A stretch of 64,000 nucleotides of DNA from Prototheca cutis (taxonomy: Eukaryota; Chlorophyta; Trebouxiophyceae; Chlorellales; Chlorellaceae): NCBI GenBank assembly GCA_002897115.2, contig BCIH01000007.1, positions 545,416 through 609,415 on the forward strand, read 5' to 3'. The position numbers were made by a program, and so were the translations under genes. The notes beneath the pieces were generated by a model, which had not been told where the DNA came from, did not search any database, and saw only the letters and a program-made list of their open reading frames with translations. This document shows, piece by piece, positions 47,096 to 60,500 of this stretch. Every line of letters starts with the position of its first letter. Position 1 is the first letter of the stretch.

Positions 47096-49264
47096 TTAGC
47101 CCACAGTGCTCCGAGCAGCCCGAGCCAGGGCAATAGCTATCTCTACCCGGGACATGGCTTCGGCACGCTCTGCCAAGGCAGCTTCCATCTGCCGCCGTCG
47201 CTCCTTCCTTTGAGCTCGCTCCTCTACACTGTTTTTCATCGGGGGCTGCTCCTCTTCGCTGGCCGCTTCATGCTCAGCGTCAGATTCGTCCTCGTCGCTG
47301 CCTGCCTCTTCCTCTTCCTCCTCCTCGATGGCCAAGCCCTGCACATCACCGTGCCCANCGCCAGGCTGACTCAGCGCATCGATGGCCCGCTGCAGTGCAA
47401 CCTGCCCCGACCGTGCTGCATCCAGCAATTGCTTGGCCTCGAGGATAAATGAGCCCCGATCCACCAGCTGCTGTGCAAGAAAATCAGTTGCCTGCTCCTC
47501 CGCTGCACATTGGCGTGGGGAGTTTGGGTTTTGCTTTTTTNGGGGGGGCCCCCATAATCTGTAGTAATTGGTCATGTGCACAAGCTCACGGNTGAAAAAA
47601 ATTTCTGGTTCTGCCAAGGGGCCCTTGCGGCAGCATCTACACAAACGCACGGCCCTCGAACAACAATGAAACTGACAGGTGGCGAGGCGCTGGGCTAGGG
47701 TGATGAGATCCTGGCCAGGCCCCGGGCGAACCGAGAACCCAGACTCCAGCCGAGCCTTAGCGGCGGCCAGCTGGGACTTGGTGATGGCGGTCATGCCGTC
47801 CTTTCTTGCCAGCAGACGCATTACCTCATCCAGCAGTCGCAGCGCGGGCGTGGCCCGCCGTCGGTCCACCTCCGCCCGCAGCCTGGGTCAGGGTGGGTTT
47901 GGAGTGAGCATGCTTCAATAGCATTTGGAAGCATTGCTTCATGCACTGCGCCCATCGCGCCCCCCCCCCCCCCCCCCCCCCCCCCCCNNNNNNNNNNNNN
48001 NNNNNNNNNNNNNNNNNCCCCCCCCCAAACACACACACACACACACAAAAGGGGCCCCACCTCCTGTAGAGCATGGTCAAACCCTCCACTGCCCGCTGCT
48101 CTTCGGGATCTCTCACCGCTTGCTCCAGGCGCCGCTGGACTATCTGTTATGGGGTGAGCAAGCAAGCACGAATAGTGGTGCAAGGATCCCCACTGTTGTG
48201 CGGCCAGCAGGCTCTGTGGAACACCAGAGACAGCACGGCACCGTTCGCCACTCGTGCCCAGTGGCCCTTTTACAGTGTGGGACAATGCACTCCAACCACG
48301 TGCCTGAACCATGCGATCGTCAATGTCATCGATGTACTGCTCAATCACAGCGTCAACACGCGACCCGGCTCTCAGAATTTCCATCACAATGCGTGCCCGC
48401 CTGAGGGAGAGAGGCATGGGGGTGCAGTTGGTTCTCGTTCTCATGCCATGCCTGAAGAAATCCGGCCTGTACACTATGCTGCACAGGCCGTGGATGCCCC
48501 AGGAGCATACACGCCGCCACCACAGACCAACATCCGTTCAGCTCCCTACTTGTGGTCGTCAAGGTCCATGTCGACCCCGGCCTGGGCCGTCCTTGCCTGC
48601 AGCTCTTTGGCATATTCAGGGTTGCTCTCCAGGCTGTCTGCTCGCAGGTTTGAGCTGTCCGTGTTGTCATCGTCGGATACTTCTTCGGAGCTCGGTGCCT
48701 CCTCATGGTCAACCGCATTGCCAGCGACCGCTCGGGATGGCTCAACCCCCTCAGCAGCGGCCGCTCGGGATGGCTCAACCCCCTCAGCAGTGGCCGCTCG
48801 GGATGGCTCAGGCTGTCTGGAAGCAGGGGCTGGGAATTCATGCCCTTCCTCCTCCTCCTCAATGATGAAGAGGTTGCCCTGGGTTACATCCCTTCTTTGG
48901 CCCTGTTTGCATGTGCTGGTACGGGCAGAGTGAATCATTGCCGAGACGTTCAAGGCAGCACACACTGCATCCCTCATCTCCTCTCTCTGTGGGGGCCTAC
49001 CTGGCGCTGATCGGCAGGTCCCTGGATTGGTGGGCTGGGCTCCTCAGCTGGGGCCTTGGGACGGGGCCTTTCCTTCAGGCGTCGTGATCTGCGCTCGCTG
49101 GTCCTTCCAGCACGGCAGCTCACCTTCCCAATGGACTGACCGGCATGATGGGTGCCCGTGCGCGGCCCGGCAAGGAACGGCGTGCAGCGCCGAGTCTCCA
49201 GGCCCGATACCGACACGGTGGTGGGTTTGCGGGTCTGCCCTGCCGGCCATCCCGGCACAGTCAT
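47096..49264 (-). CDS. Unidentified six-exon protein, mainly helical
   Basis: Exons 49264-49001, 48878-48550, 48400-48304, 48134-48061, 47882-47677 and 47502-47096 join in frame (458 aa). No orthologue recognised. Exon 1 is Arg/Thr/Ser-rich and could be an organelle leader; exon 2 is acidic with three near-identical repeats of about 9 residues (EPSRAA-AEGV). Exons 3-5 form a compact helical region: ARIVMEILRAGSRVDAVIEQ, YIDDIDDRMVQ, RRLEQAVRDPEEQRAVEGL, TPALRLLDEVMRLLARKDG. Exon 6 carries an acidic run and a charged coiled coil. Intron 3 seems to begin GC (CAG|GCACGT). Intron 4 contains a C homopolymer broken by an assembly gap at 47988-48017. Confidence 0.6.
47988..48017. other. Assembly gap within a C-run
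   Basis: Thirty Ns flanked on both sides by C homopolymers, inside an intron. Confidence 0.99.
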
Positions 49265-49818
49265 GATGCCGTCGTTCTCAGCTCATGCGGTCCTTGCCGT
49301 CCACGAATTCTTTGTTGATGCGTGAGAGACGGGACCCTCTAGGACGCGCATGGGAAGCTTGTGCAATGCCAACATCTCTTTTCCCGGCTTTCAGCTCTCC
49401 ACGGCACCACACAGCACCCAATCTGATCACAGGAAACGTAGCACTATCATTCCCTCTTCTCCATGTTTTGATATTCTACAGACAGCATTCTGCACAGTCC
49501 TGATCAAGGGCCCATGCAGACAGCGAGGCATGCCCGGGCTTGACCACGGCTGCTCACACCCTTGACAGCAACAACAGGGAGGCCCTTTCGTCCAGCCCAG
49601 TCCTATGGCAATGACCTTGATCTATCCAAGGACTGTTCCGGTGCTGGTCCCAGGGGCTCCTCTCAGAGGGGCTGCATGCCTGGGCCCAGCTTTGGTCCCC
49701 GACCACCAAAGCGCTCACGTGGAGGGTTGGCATGTTCCTCGTGGCAATGGAGGCCGGCAAGTACTCATCCCATCCACGTGAAGCGCCGGCGCTCGTCGCA
49801 CACGATGGAACTCCCCGC
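49265..49818. other. Intergenic, nothing recognised
   Basis: About 550 bp upstream of the preceding gene and downstream of SDHC. No gene seen. Confidence 0.4.
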
Positions 49819-50503
49819 TTAGAAGCTCATGACGGAGAGCACGGCGGTGGCAGCCGCAGAGCCAAAGATGATGACATTGGAGTTGAAGGTAACCGCTGGC
49901 ACCTCCAGCGGGTCGCTCTTGTCGGCCTGGATGCTGTACTTGGCCTCATCCCAGTACAGGTGCCGCAGGCCGCCCAGGTAGTGGAAGATCAGGGGGAAGG
50001 CCAGCGCCGCCTTGACGGGGACCAGCAGCAGCGGGTGCGCCACCAGGAAATCAACAAAGGGTGTCAGCTGGCTGCTCAGGGCCAGGTAGCCAATGCCGGC
50101 GGAGCCTGGGTTGGGGAGCATCGTGTGGATGGTTTTTTAGAACGTGTGAATTTATGGTTTACAAATGCATTGCTCGTCCTGACAAAGTATAGGATTGCAT
50201 CAGGGCCATGAGTGCAGATGGACAGGCCAGTCGTCAGACGGCACCGCCGGTCGCCATGTGGCACGGCCCGTCATGAGCCCACTCATCTCCTCCCACCCCA
50301 CCTAAAGCCGAAACCCAACACCCCCACCGTCCGCTTACCGACAGACAGCATGGAGCCAGTGGCGCGGTTCAGCACCGAGGAGATGGCGGCAGGGGGAAAC
50401 TTGTAGTGCATGCTCTTGTTGTCAATCTCAAACACATCGGGCGAGAGGGGACGCTTCTTCACCAGCTGCACACAGGGAGGGGGTGTGGGGCATCGCGACT
50501 GTT

Positions 50504-50538
<35 letters not shown>

Positions 50539-51037
50539 GGGTGGTTGATCGCTGCCTTGGCATGGCACAACCGCACGTGATCCATGGAACAATCCCTACA
50601 ATCGATTTCAAGCACGTCATGCCGCACGCTGGACCAATGATGTGATCCCTGCAGATTCCATGACCCCTCCCCATGGTTCTGCCAAACCAGCCCAGCCCCA
50701 CCAACCTCCAAGTGGTTCTTCGGCGTTCCTAGGAAGTCCGTGCCCTCGGTATAGGGAGAGGGGCGGCCCCAGTACTCGGGCACAGTGGCGTAGGTGCTGC
50801 AGGATCGGGGTCGGGGACGGGAAGCAGGGTGACGAACGGAGCGGAACAGGTGCCGGGTGCGTCCTTATTCATCCCGGGCCGAGCGATGACACCATCACCC
50901 CCGCCAGACGCCAACCCGACAACGCTCCCTTCTCACGTTGCTTGCTGGAAGCATGCCGCAGCAATGCCGCTGTTCTGCGGCCGCAGCTGTGTGGAGACCA
51001 GGGTCTGCAGCCCCTTGAAAGCCTGCACCCGAGCCAT
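49819..51037 (-). CDS. SDH3: Succinate dehydrogenase cytochrome b subunit (SDHC/SDH3)
   Basis: Four exons: 51037-50937, 50796-50706, 50465-50339 and 50105-49819 (201 aa). This membrane anchor of mitochondrial complex II carries electrons from the iron-sulfur subunit to ubiquinone and binds haem b. The N-terminal 35 residues (MARVQAFKGLQTLVSTQLR) suit a mitochondrial presequence. The family block KKRPLSPDVFEIDNKSMHYK, followed by AAISSVLNRATG, contains the ubiquinone-site Ser and Arg. Three membrane spans follow, the middle one holding FHYLGGLRHLYWD with the haem-ligand His. Exon phases agree throughout. The gene is divergent from OLA1 across roughly 430 bp. Confidence 0.93.
50505..50537. repeat. 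(AC)n microsatellite
   Basis: About 16 AC units in an SDHC intron. Confidence 0.95.
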
Positions 51038-51462
51038 GGCGACAGGACACACGAGCAACCTAAGGCGAGCTTCGGGGCTCTATTCAGTAAATGTAGTCTT
51101 GCGTACACAATTTTCGCCTCACTCTCTTGCGAGGGGACTGTGCCTGTGGATTCTTGTGGGGATGACCTGGACACCGGTCTTAGTAAAAAAGGACGAGCAG
51201 GCCAGGGCCCCCCAGGGCGCGGGCTGGACGCTGAAGAGCTCCCACCCAGTCGGTATCCTTGCATGGCCCTCACCTGGGCAAGAGAGCCGGCTCGCGCCTA
51301 GACACACAGTGCATTAGAGTGCGTTTACTTCTCAGGGAAAAGGAGACGCTGTGGATCAGTGATTGGTAGGACAGTACTGGCCTTGGCCATCACCACTCGT
51401 AAATATCCGGCAGAAAACCCGCCGCGAGGCCCGACAGGAGTAGTCGCTGCATTAAGCACAAG

Positions 51463-53450
51463 AGTATGTCGTTTATTGTGATGTGTATGCGTGCATGGAT
51501 ATTGCCTCCATGTGAGCTGGTATGAGTGCAACCATGGGAGCCTCGCTCCACGAGACGGCAACCCGTCACCACTCGACAATCCCGCCCTCCCTGCAGTGGC
51601 GCCCAAGAAGAAAGAGGAGGTGAAGGAGAAGCCCATCCTGGGCCGTTTCCGCTCCAATCTCAAGGTTAGAAGTCGAATGTGTGATCTTGAGTTGGAATGG
51701 CCTGACCGGTTGCATGATGTGGCAGGGTGCGTGTGTTGGGCTGCCATGCCATGTCCAACAGGTGGATCTGGCTTTCTCAAAACCCCCCCCCTCTCCAGGT
51801 CGGTATCGTGGGCCTTCCCAACGTGGGCAAGAGCACACTGTTTAACACGCTGACCAAGATGGGCATCCCGGCCGAGAACTTCCCCTTCTGCACCATTGAC
51901 CCCAACTCGGTGAGTTGCAGCTGCGAGGAAGCTGGCGGGTGTGGGGATGGTGCTGCACAGGGTGGCCAGTTCTGTTTTGGGAACGTGGATCCATTTGTAT
52001 GGTATCTGATTAGCAAGACCGCGGTGACAGGAGGCCCGTTTCTGGGTTTCGGGTCTGGTGATAGCAGGTCGCTTCAGCCATCGCGCCAGTTTTGCAAGTC
52101 CCCAGGCATTCATTCGAGGCCCCGTTGTACATCCTCCTGTCTTTCAATCCCCAACCCCAACGCCTCACCTCTTTTAAAAGACACCTAAGCTGCACAAAAT
52201 CCACAGGCGCGAGTAAACATTCCCGACGAGCGTTTCAACTGGCTGGTTGACCTGTACAAGCCCAAGGCGACGTTCCCCGCTTTCCTGGAGATTGTGGACA
52301 TTGCCGGTCTGGTGAAGGGCGCGGCACAGGGTGAGGGTCTGGGCAACGCCTTCCTGTCCCACATCCAGGCCGTCGACGGCATCTTCCACGTCTGCCGCGC
52401 CTTTGACGACTCGGATGTCGTCCACGTCGAGGACCGTGTCGACCCCATCGAGGGTAAGCTTGGGGGTGCCCCTGCTTGTTGACGACTGCTGATGCCCTGT
52501 TTTGGGGCTTGGTGCCTGTCACCGAGTTGGATTGTTCTCCCAAAGCGATTTCCAAGTCTCTGAGAGACAACACAGACTTGTGTCCCACTCGCCAACAAGC
52601 CCCCCACCAATTCCTGCAGATCTGGACATTATTCACAGCGAGCTGAGGGCCAAGGACATCGAGCGCGTCAAGGGCATCATCGAGAGCGTGCGCAAGAACA
52701 TCCCGCGCGGGCTGAACAAGGAGCAGAAGGAGCAGCTGGCAGCTGCCGAGAAGGTGCAGGCCTGGCTGGAGGAGGGCAAGGACATCCGGCACGGGGAGTG
52801 GTCTATCCAGGAGACCGATTTCCTTAACGACGTCCAGGTCAGCTGCTTGGNGTGGGTGTGATGGATTGATGAGGGGCGATGCTGTCGGGCCAGTTTTGTT
52901 TGGGTTTGCTGTTTTCCACCCAGCAGGCACCCGCTCCCTGAATGTTACATCGTTGTCTTGCTGCTGCTTGTCCCGAGGTTCACAACGGTCTTAAAATCAC
53001 AAAAGAACCACCCACCAAAGAGCTATCTAAAACAGGACTCTTCTAATCCCGTTAAATTTACCCAACACAGTTCATCACGGCCAAGCCTGTGGTGTACCTG
53101 GTCAACCTGTCGGAGAAGGACTACACGCGGAAGAAGAACAAGTGGCTGCCCAAGATCTTTGAGTGGATCCAGGCGCACGGTGGGGATCAGCTCATCCCCT
53201 TCTCGGGAGCCCTCGAATCCAAACTGTTTGACATGCCCGACGATGAGAAGGAGGCCTACTGCAAGGAGGTCTGTTTTTTAAATGTTTGGATGTGTGAGGG
53301 TTTGGGGGGGAAAGGTGAGCTGGGTGGGGTGACAATACCGGCTCGGTCACGCATGCCCCACCTTCCAACACAGACACATCATCCGCACGCCCTTGCCTCT
53401 ATATCCTCTACCCCCCCCCCCCCCCCCCCCCTTCACAAAAAAGAATATAA

Positions 53451-53502
<52 letters not shown>

Positions 53503-54280
53503 CCAATCCTGAAAAAGTAAAGTTCCTCTTTCAACAACTACAATGCAGCATGGCTGCCAGTCGGCGCTGCCTAAGATCATCGTGTCGGGCTTCCGGGCGG
53601 TGCACCTCATCTATTTCTTCACCTGTGGGCCCCAGGAGGTTCGTTGCTGGCAGCTGCGCCGCGGATCCAAGGCACCACAGGTGCGGCTGGACTTGGGGTT
53701 GGGGTTTAGGTTGCGGTGAAGGAAAGAGGGGAAGGGCCTTCTCTTTCATCAAAGAATAGCAGCGTGCACGGAGTGCTCCCAGCACAGGGTCTGTCGGAGC
53801 TTGCAAACCATTCAGTCCAAGAACAACCCATTGAATGAATGAATGAATGGTTGACCTCTGCCCGGATGACACCACCCTCCAAACAACAGGCGGCCGGCAC
53901 CATTCACTCGGACTTTGAGCGTGGCTTCATTTGTGCCGAGGTCATGCACTATGACGAGCTCAAGGAGCTTGGCAGCGAAAACGGTGAGCGGTTGGGAATG
54001 GCTGTTGCATAGGTCGTGTCTTACGGGCTGTTGGTTGGGGAACATCAGCCACATGCTGTGAATGGTCTTGGGGTGTCATTTTGTGAACACTGCCTGAGCA
54101 GCCGTTGTCCCCCACACCCACCCACCTTCCCAACTGTCACCAAACCACCACCCACACCAACCACTCCCTGCAGCCGTCAAGGCCGCGGGCAAGTACCGGC
54201 AAGAAGGCAAGACGTACGTTGTTCAGGATGGCGACATCTGCCACTTCAAGTTCAACGTCACAGCTGACAAGAAGAAGTGA
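51463..54280 (+). CDS. OLA1: OLA1/YchF-type P-loop ATPase
   Basis: Nine exons: 51463, 51597-51664, 51799-51909, 52207-52453, 52620-52837, 53071-53268, 53549-53680, 53890-53983 and 54174-54280 (391 aa). OLA1 is an Obg-like protein that binds ribosomes and prefers ATP. Motifs: GLPNVGKST (residues 28-36), [18 protein letters not shown], and NLSE (227-230) in place of NKXD, the mark of ATP preference. The TGS-type C-terminal domain reads [50 protein letters not shown] and GDICHFKFN. The coding sequence starts directly after an acceptor with TG GCG CCC, so the A of the ATG must come from the exon before; AAGA|GTATGT at 51460-51469 fits, which would put an intron inside the start codon. Confidence 0.93.
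53411..53498. repeat. C-homopolymer and (AT)n microsatellite
   Basis: A C-run of about 21 at 53411-53431 is followed by (AT)n at 53455-53498, both inside an OLA1 intron. Confidence 0.95.
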
Positions 54281-54579
54281 GCTGGCAGCGGGATTTTGCC
54301 AGCCATTTAATCAATGAAACAGCATGAATGATCTGTTCAGGGAGGGATACTGGGAGCGAGAGCACCATCGCACAGAAAAGAAAGCAGGAACAGATTTGAG
54401 CAACGGTTTATAGCACAGCATGTGGCCGGCGGCCTTGCACCGGCAAATCTCGACCGACAATCCTTGATGGCGGACAGACGCAAGGGGAAAAGGGGGTCAC
54501 AGGGATTCAACGTAACCACTGTGACACATGGCTCACATCGACAGAGGCACACGTGCCTGCAAAAGACAGCAAGTGCTCA
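54281..54579. other. Intergenic between convergent OLA1 and RTEL1
   Basis: About 300 bp holding two 3' UTRs. No further gene seen. Confidence 0.5.
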
Positions 54580-57500
54580 TCAGACAAGGTGCTTGGGCAT
54601 GAGGTTTGCCTTGCGCAGTGGCCGGGCACAGGTGGGGCACTTGAAGCTACTCAGCGCTCCCAGCCAGCAGGCGTAGCAGGCGAGGTGCCCACAGGGCGCC
54701 TGGTATGGCGAGCGCATCGGCAGCTGTCGGCAGATGGAGCACGGCGGCGGCGTGGTGGAAGCCGTGGCGGGCAGTGCAGGGTGTCCTGGCATGGGCAGTT
54801 GCATACTCTGCAGTCCGGCAGCGGCAAGAGGCATGCCTGCCGCGCCGGATGTGACGGGGGTGTCTGCACGGCCAGGCAGCCCCTGCTGCATGACGGGCTT
54901 TGTCCCAGCCTTTTGCACCGGTTGCGGTGCGGGCCGGTTGGTGACGACGTTCAGCGCGGATGACCCCGGGGTCAAATGTGGCCGGGCCTGCGTCACAGCA
55001 CTGGAGACGTTTGGGACGGCCTTCATCGTGTCAGCCCGGCCAGCACCAGTGGAACCCAGTGGCCCTGTTGGAGCCTGCTTGCTCTCGGTCTTCACTATCA
55101 ATGGTGCGGCAATGCAAGATCTGGCAGCTGACCCCGTGCCCAGTCTCGGCAGTAGCTGTCGAGGCCTGCTCTGTGCAGGCTGCGCGGTGCCTGGCTTCGC
55201 AGCATCGCTGCCTGGTTTCACAACCTGAAGCTCGATGGCTTCGAGCTCGCTCCGAGGCCTGTCAGTGCAGCGTGAAGATGGACAGCAGATTGTTGTATCA
55301 GACAGCGTAACTAATCCTTGGAGGCCATCCACAGACCCCCCCCCAAATGCAGCATCCCTGTACAATCACCACCTCTCCTCTCCCGCGCACCGGATACTGT
55401 GTAGAAAGTCAGAACGCATGGTTTCAGGTAGGAAGATGGAAAAGTCTGCCAGAAGTGANCGATGCTCAGGTGCCGCCAGCGCCTGCTTCACCGTGCGCAC
55501 GAGCAGCACCCGGTCCCGGTCGGCCTGGTATGCTTGCAATGCAGCATTTACGGCCTTAAAAGAGGCCTGCAACAAAGTGGGAAAGGGTAAATGGCATGTG
55601 TGGGCTCAAATGCATTGCATCAATCTTTTGGACCAGAGGATGCAACCGTGCATTCCCCGGTGACCAGGGGCATGCTGCAATATGCCACAGTGCCCTCTGA
55701 TCCCCCCGCCCTACTGGTGCCCCGAGAACGTCCCACCACACTGACGCACATCGGGCAGGTCTGACCGCAGTCTGGACAGGTATTCCTTCACCGTCAACTG
55801 TGGCTTGGCTGATTTGGCATCGCTGGCCGCGGTCTGCCCAGTTGATGGCTGCTCCTGGGCAGGGACTGGCTTCAGATCGGCGGCTGGGGTGGTCTTTGGC
55901 AGCGCTTCCACGTGGCTTGCGGGGCCTGGCTCGCTCGGTCCCACGCGCGGCGCTGTCGGCCGGGCCAAAATGCTCGTCCTGAAAGAAAGAAAGAAAGCGC
56001 GGCACGCGGGGTGCTGATGGTGATGCGTTTCCCATACGTTCGAGTCTTCTCTCGGCACACACGCCCAGAACGAGATGTACAGCTCGTTCTAAAACGCCCT
56101 GGACCCCCATACCGTTGCCAGGGCCTGACCGCTGTGGAGCCTTGCTGATTAGGTTGCGGCACCAGCTGGCGTTGGACCGTCTCCTCCCGTGCTGCCCCAC
56201 CACCCAGCTCGGCAAGAAGCGATGCTGGTCCAGTGGCCGGGGGCAAACTCGGGCCCGATGGACCAACTGCATTCCCCGAGCCTTGGTGCAACTTGGTCAG
56301 CAGCGCCCCGGTTGTCACAACCGCAGGGGCCGCAGGGAGCAGCCCCCTCCGCGTCGCGGGGAGTGCGGCTGTTGCCAACGAAGAGGTGATCCCTGCCAAG
56401 TCCATGGCTGCCGGGAGCCTGCTGACAAGGGGTATTCCAGGCTCCATAGTTGCTGATGCACCGGTACATGGTCCACCACTGGGCTCCCCAGCCCCGAGCT
56501 GAGCCCCTGCCTGCCCTGCCCTGGCATCCCGGAACACCACGGCCGTGGGTTCAACGTTTCCTACCACCGCACCACCCCTGGCCCTCATCTGCATGCCCTC
56601 CCATTGGGCATGCTCCCTGAAGAATGTTGTCAGGCTGGCCGCGGCAGAGCCATAGTCACCATACGCCACCACCTCGTCCCGCAGCCACTTGGACAGCTGT
56701 CCCCGCACATTCTGCCGGTGTGTGTGTGTGTGTGTGTGGGGGGGGGGGGGATTTCCAAGTCCAGAGACACTCTGGCATCCAGATAACACTCCCCTTCCCG
56801 ACCAACCAAAAAGAAGAAAAGAAAAAAAGTTACAGGCTGGCGGAAGCGCTCGTCACACAGCAATACGGCGCCGTAGTCGTTCTTGTGCCGGATGACCCGG
56901 CCCAGGGCTTGGTTCACGGCGCGGGATGCCTGCTGTTGGTACCACTGTTCTCCCGACAGCAGGGCCACGGCTGCAGCACTGGCCCCTCCAGACAACGTGC
57001 GCTTTGTCCCCGGCGTTGCAGCGGCTGCGGCAACCCTCCCAGCCCTGACCCGTTCGTTCAGGACCTCCTGCTTGAGCTTGACGCGGGGGTCGACAAAGGA
57101 GGCGTAGGGAATCCCCGTGAGCACGACGCCCCTCGCCGCGCGGTCGCTGAAATCGATGCCCTCGCTCGCTTTCCCTCGGCACACGGCAAACAGCACCGCG
57201 CCGCCCGCAGCGAGCTTGGCCTGGTAATCCGCCACCGCCAACTGGAACTGCGCAGAGTCACGCGGCTCGACCACAGGGGACTTGTGCCGGCAGATGCGCT
57301 CCCATATGGGAGCGCCCAACGTGCCGCCGCTCTTCCAGCCCTCCACGCAGCTCTCCAGCAGATGGTATGACGGGAAGAATACCAGCAAACCATCAGGCAC
57401 GATACGTGCAAAGTTGACGATCGCATTTCCCAGATCCTCACTGTTTTGTGTTATTCATTATTTTTTGGGTGAAGGGGTGGGGGAAAGGAGGGCAGGCGGT

Positions 57501-60500
57501 CGGTGTATGCATGTGTGGCTGTGAATGTGTTCATGGGCGGAGCAGCGACCAAAAGTCTGGGCCTGGATCATGATTCTTCATTCATGTGCTTTAATTCGTC
57601 CCACAGTAGTCGGTCCATATATCTACGATAACAACTGACGCACCGATACTCTTTAGAGTCACGTCGCTGGTAGGAGCTGTTGAGTGGGTGTCCTGCGGGG
57701 CCCACAGGAATGACGCCGGCCCAGATCTGGATGACGAGGGATGTCAAGTGGGGAAGGAGTGGGGTGCAGTTTGAGTGCTTGCAGGAGGGGTTCCATCCCT
57801 GGAGTGAGCTGGACCAATCCGTCAAGTGGTTGCCCGTGGCACCTGCAAAAACTCACTGGCACAACATACCACTTATCATCTCAACGCACCTGGGAGCGCT
57901 CGATGACGTGAGGATTTTCCAGCGTGTGTGGAAAGGACAGCGCCAACTCAGCAGCAAAGGAGGTCAGCGGGCTCAGCGTGCCTGAAGTCAACAGGATGGC
58001 CTTGACCTGTTCCAGCGGGTGAGAAGGATGCCAAGCGTCGGTCACTGCAATCCTTGTTGATGCAGCAGAAAGGGATGCAGCCGACCGTGCTGCCCCCATG
58101 GGAGCTCACATGATACAAGTCCTGCACTGGGCCCTGGCTGTGCACAGGGCAGAGAGAACAATGTGACCCGAGATCACCTGGAGCTCCTTCAACTGCAGCA
58201 TTGCGTGGCCTGGGGAGAAGCACCAGAAGGACAGTGTCGGCACCAGCATCCCATTCTGCTTTATTGGGGGATTGGAAAGAAAGGTGGGCTGGCCAGGTCA
58301 GCGCCCGAAGTGATGCAGTCTGGCTGCATTCCCATGCTCGTGTGCCAGCTTTCTTCCATGTCCACCACTGACCTTGGCCTTCTCCATGTGCACGTGGACC
58401 CTGTAGCCCAGGTGTGCCGAGGGCTGGCCGGCAGCGGGCGGCACCGCGGCCTCAAATGCCAGGGTCAAAGCGTCTTGCACGGCATGCAGGCGATACGATG
58501 AAGCGTTGGAACCCGACCTGAAAACCCGCGTGGAAGAGNTTGTTTGGAAGAACAATCAAGTCGCAGCGCTCCAGGTCTTGATGTTGCCAGAGTTGCAAAG
58601 TGCTGCCGGTGCTGTTCTGGCTGGCTTTGCTGAAATAAGTAAATAAATATCACAGTGCAGCAAAACCGTACATGCCATTGGCAGCACGATCCGAACGCAC
58701 GAGTCCCCACCATGTAGGACACACCACTCTCATGCGTTGGCCCTTACCGTCGGCCGCTCTCCATGGCTTCCGATGCCAGCAGGTCAGCGCCAGCTTCCAG
58801 ACAGCTCGCCAGCACGGGCCAGGTCTCCAGCGTCAAGTTGATACTGCGGGGATCAAGGATTACGTAATTACTGCAAATTGCCATGCCCCAGGAACATGAC
58901 CTGCAAAGGCCGAGGTCGACCAGCAGCACCGCACATGTCTTGAGACAGGCATTGCCAAAGCCGGCCGCCTTTGCAGGGCACCCCCCCCCGCCGCCCCATC
59001 CATCCAACACAATCTTCCAGACCTGCCGAGCAGTTCGTAGAGGAAAGAACCCGGTTTGGTGAATCCCTGGGCCTTTGTGACTTCCTTTGAAGCAATGTTT
59101 GTTTCCAGCTTCTTTAGCACAATCTGTTTTGCAGATGGGGTGTTGGGAGTATGAGTGTACATGGAGGGGAAGCCGCCTCAATAACGTTTGGCAGGTCACA
59201 TATGTGTGTTCCTTCCCTCCCCCTTGGGACAGAAACAGCCAATTTTCCAGAACCGCAGTGGCACACAAAGATTGTCTGCATCCCCAAAATGGAATCAGCT
59301 CGCCCTCCCATGGATACCTGTGCCTGTCGGAGCTCTGCGCTCAACTGCACATAGTTCGTTCCTTTTTCTGGATGGATTGTAAGAGTGGGTTGAGGCAGCA
59401 CAGTGGGCAGGCAGACCTGGGCGACCCTGGTGTGGAGGGGTTTGGCACAGCCCAAGCAGCGATTCTGCTCGTCATGATGAGGATACCCATGGCCCCCCCC
59501 CCCCCCCCCACATGAGCACAGCCCCGGATCACATTTTAACAACACACGTCAGAAATCCTCTCACCTTGCTTGCCGAACTCGTTGAACATGTTGCTGTTGC
59601 TGCCGTCACCGCGGGCGAGCGCTAGCTCCGCAGCCGTGCCCAGCTCCTCGATGGCCCCAGCTAGCGTGCCCGCCGGCAAGTCAAAAGAGGCCGCCTCTGA
59701 GCAAACACTCTGTGTGCAGGGCATGGGGTGTGAGTCATCGTGACCCAGTGGCTGCTGACAGCAACCAGCAAGCAGTCAGGTGTGCCATTCGGTCTTGGGG
59801 TGGATGGCAGGCAGTCCAGCACCAAGTTCCCACCGTCCAGGGATCTCAGCCAAGTTGGGCCATCACAGATCCACCCCGACAACTCTACCTCGATGTTGTG
59901 GGCTTCATCAAAGATGAGGATGGCATTCTTCCAGGGGATTCCCAGGCTCTTGCGACGCTGCGGGTCAATGAGGTAGTTGTAAGGGACAAACAGGATGTCC
60001 GCATGTGCGGAGAACTCCCTGCGAGTGGAGACCGGGGGATTGGCGGCGGTGGGAAAAAGGCTTGTGGATGATGTTGGCTGCAAGGTGCGAGCACGCATTC
60101 CATGGAAAGCCGGGGTTGTACAGCCATTCCGGCAACAGAACAATGCCCGCGGCAAGGTCCTTTGCCTCCACCAACTCCATCACCCACCCTGCAGCAAATC
60201 ACCCCCAGCACCCAGCCCCATCGCACTTGCTGAGCAGGAAGGGGCAGACTTGTCGACTCTTCCCCAACTTGACAAGGTCCTCGATGTCCATCACGGTGCT
60301 GTTGATGTCAGAGTTGGCCTTGGCAAACCGTTCCACGCCGTGCTGCCTGGATTTTGGGGGCCGTTGTTGTTGACGATGGGATGGTTTGGTGCATGGATGC
60401 GCATGCCAGAACAGCTGTCCCCGCACCCAAGTACGGAAACGTCCTCGACGCCCGTGACTTCTTTGACAGCTCGTGCTACCTACCACTTGCAGGCACGGCG

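Noticed and set aside
46868..47452. 194-codon plus-strand frame
   Set aside because: Most of it is antisense to the last exon of the 47-49 kb gene, whose six exons agree in phase.
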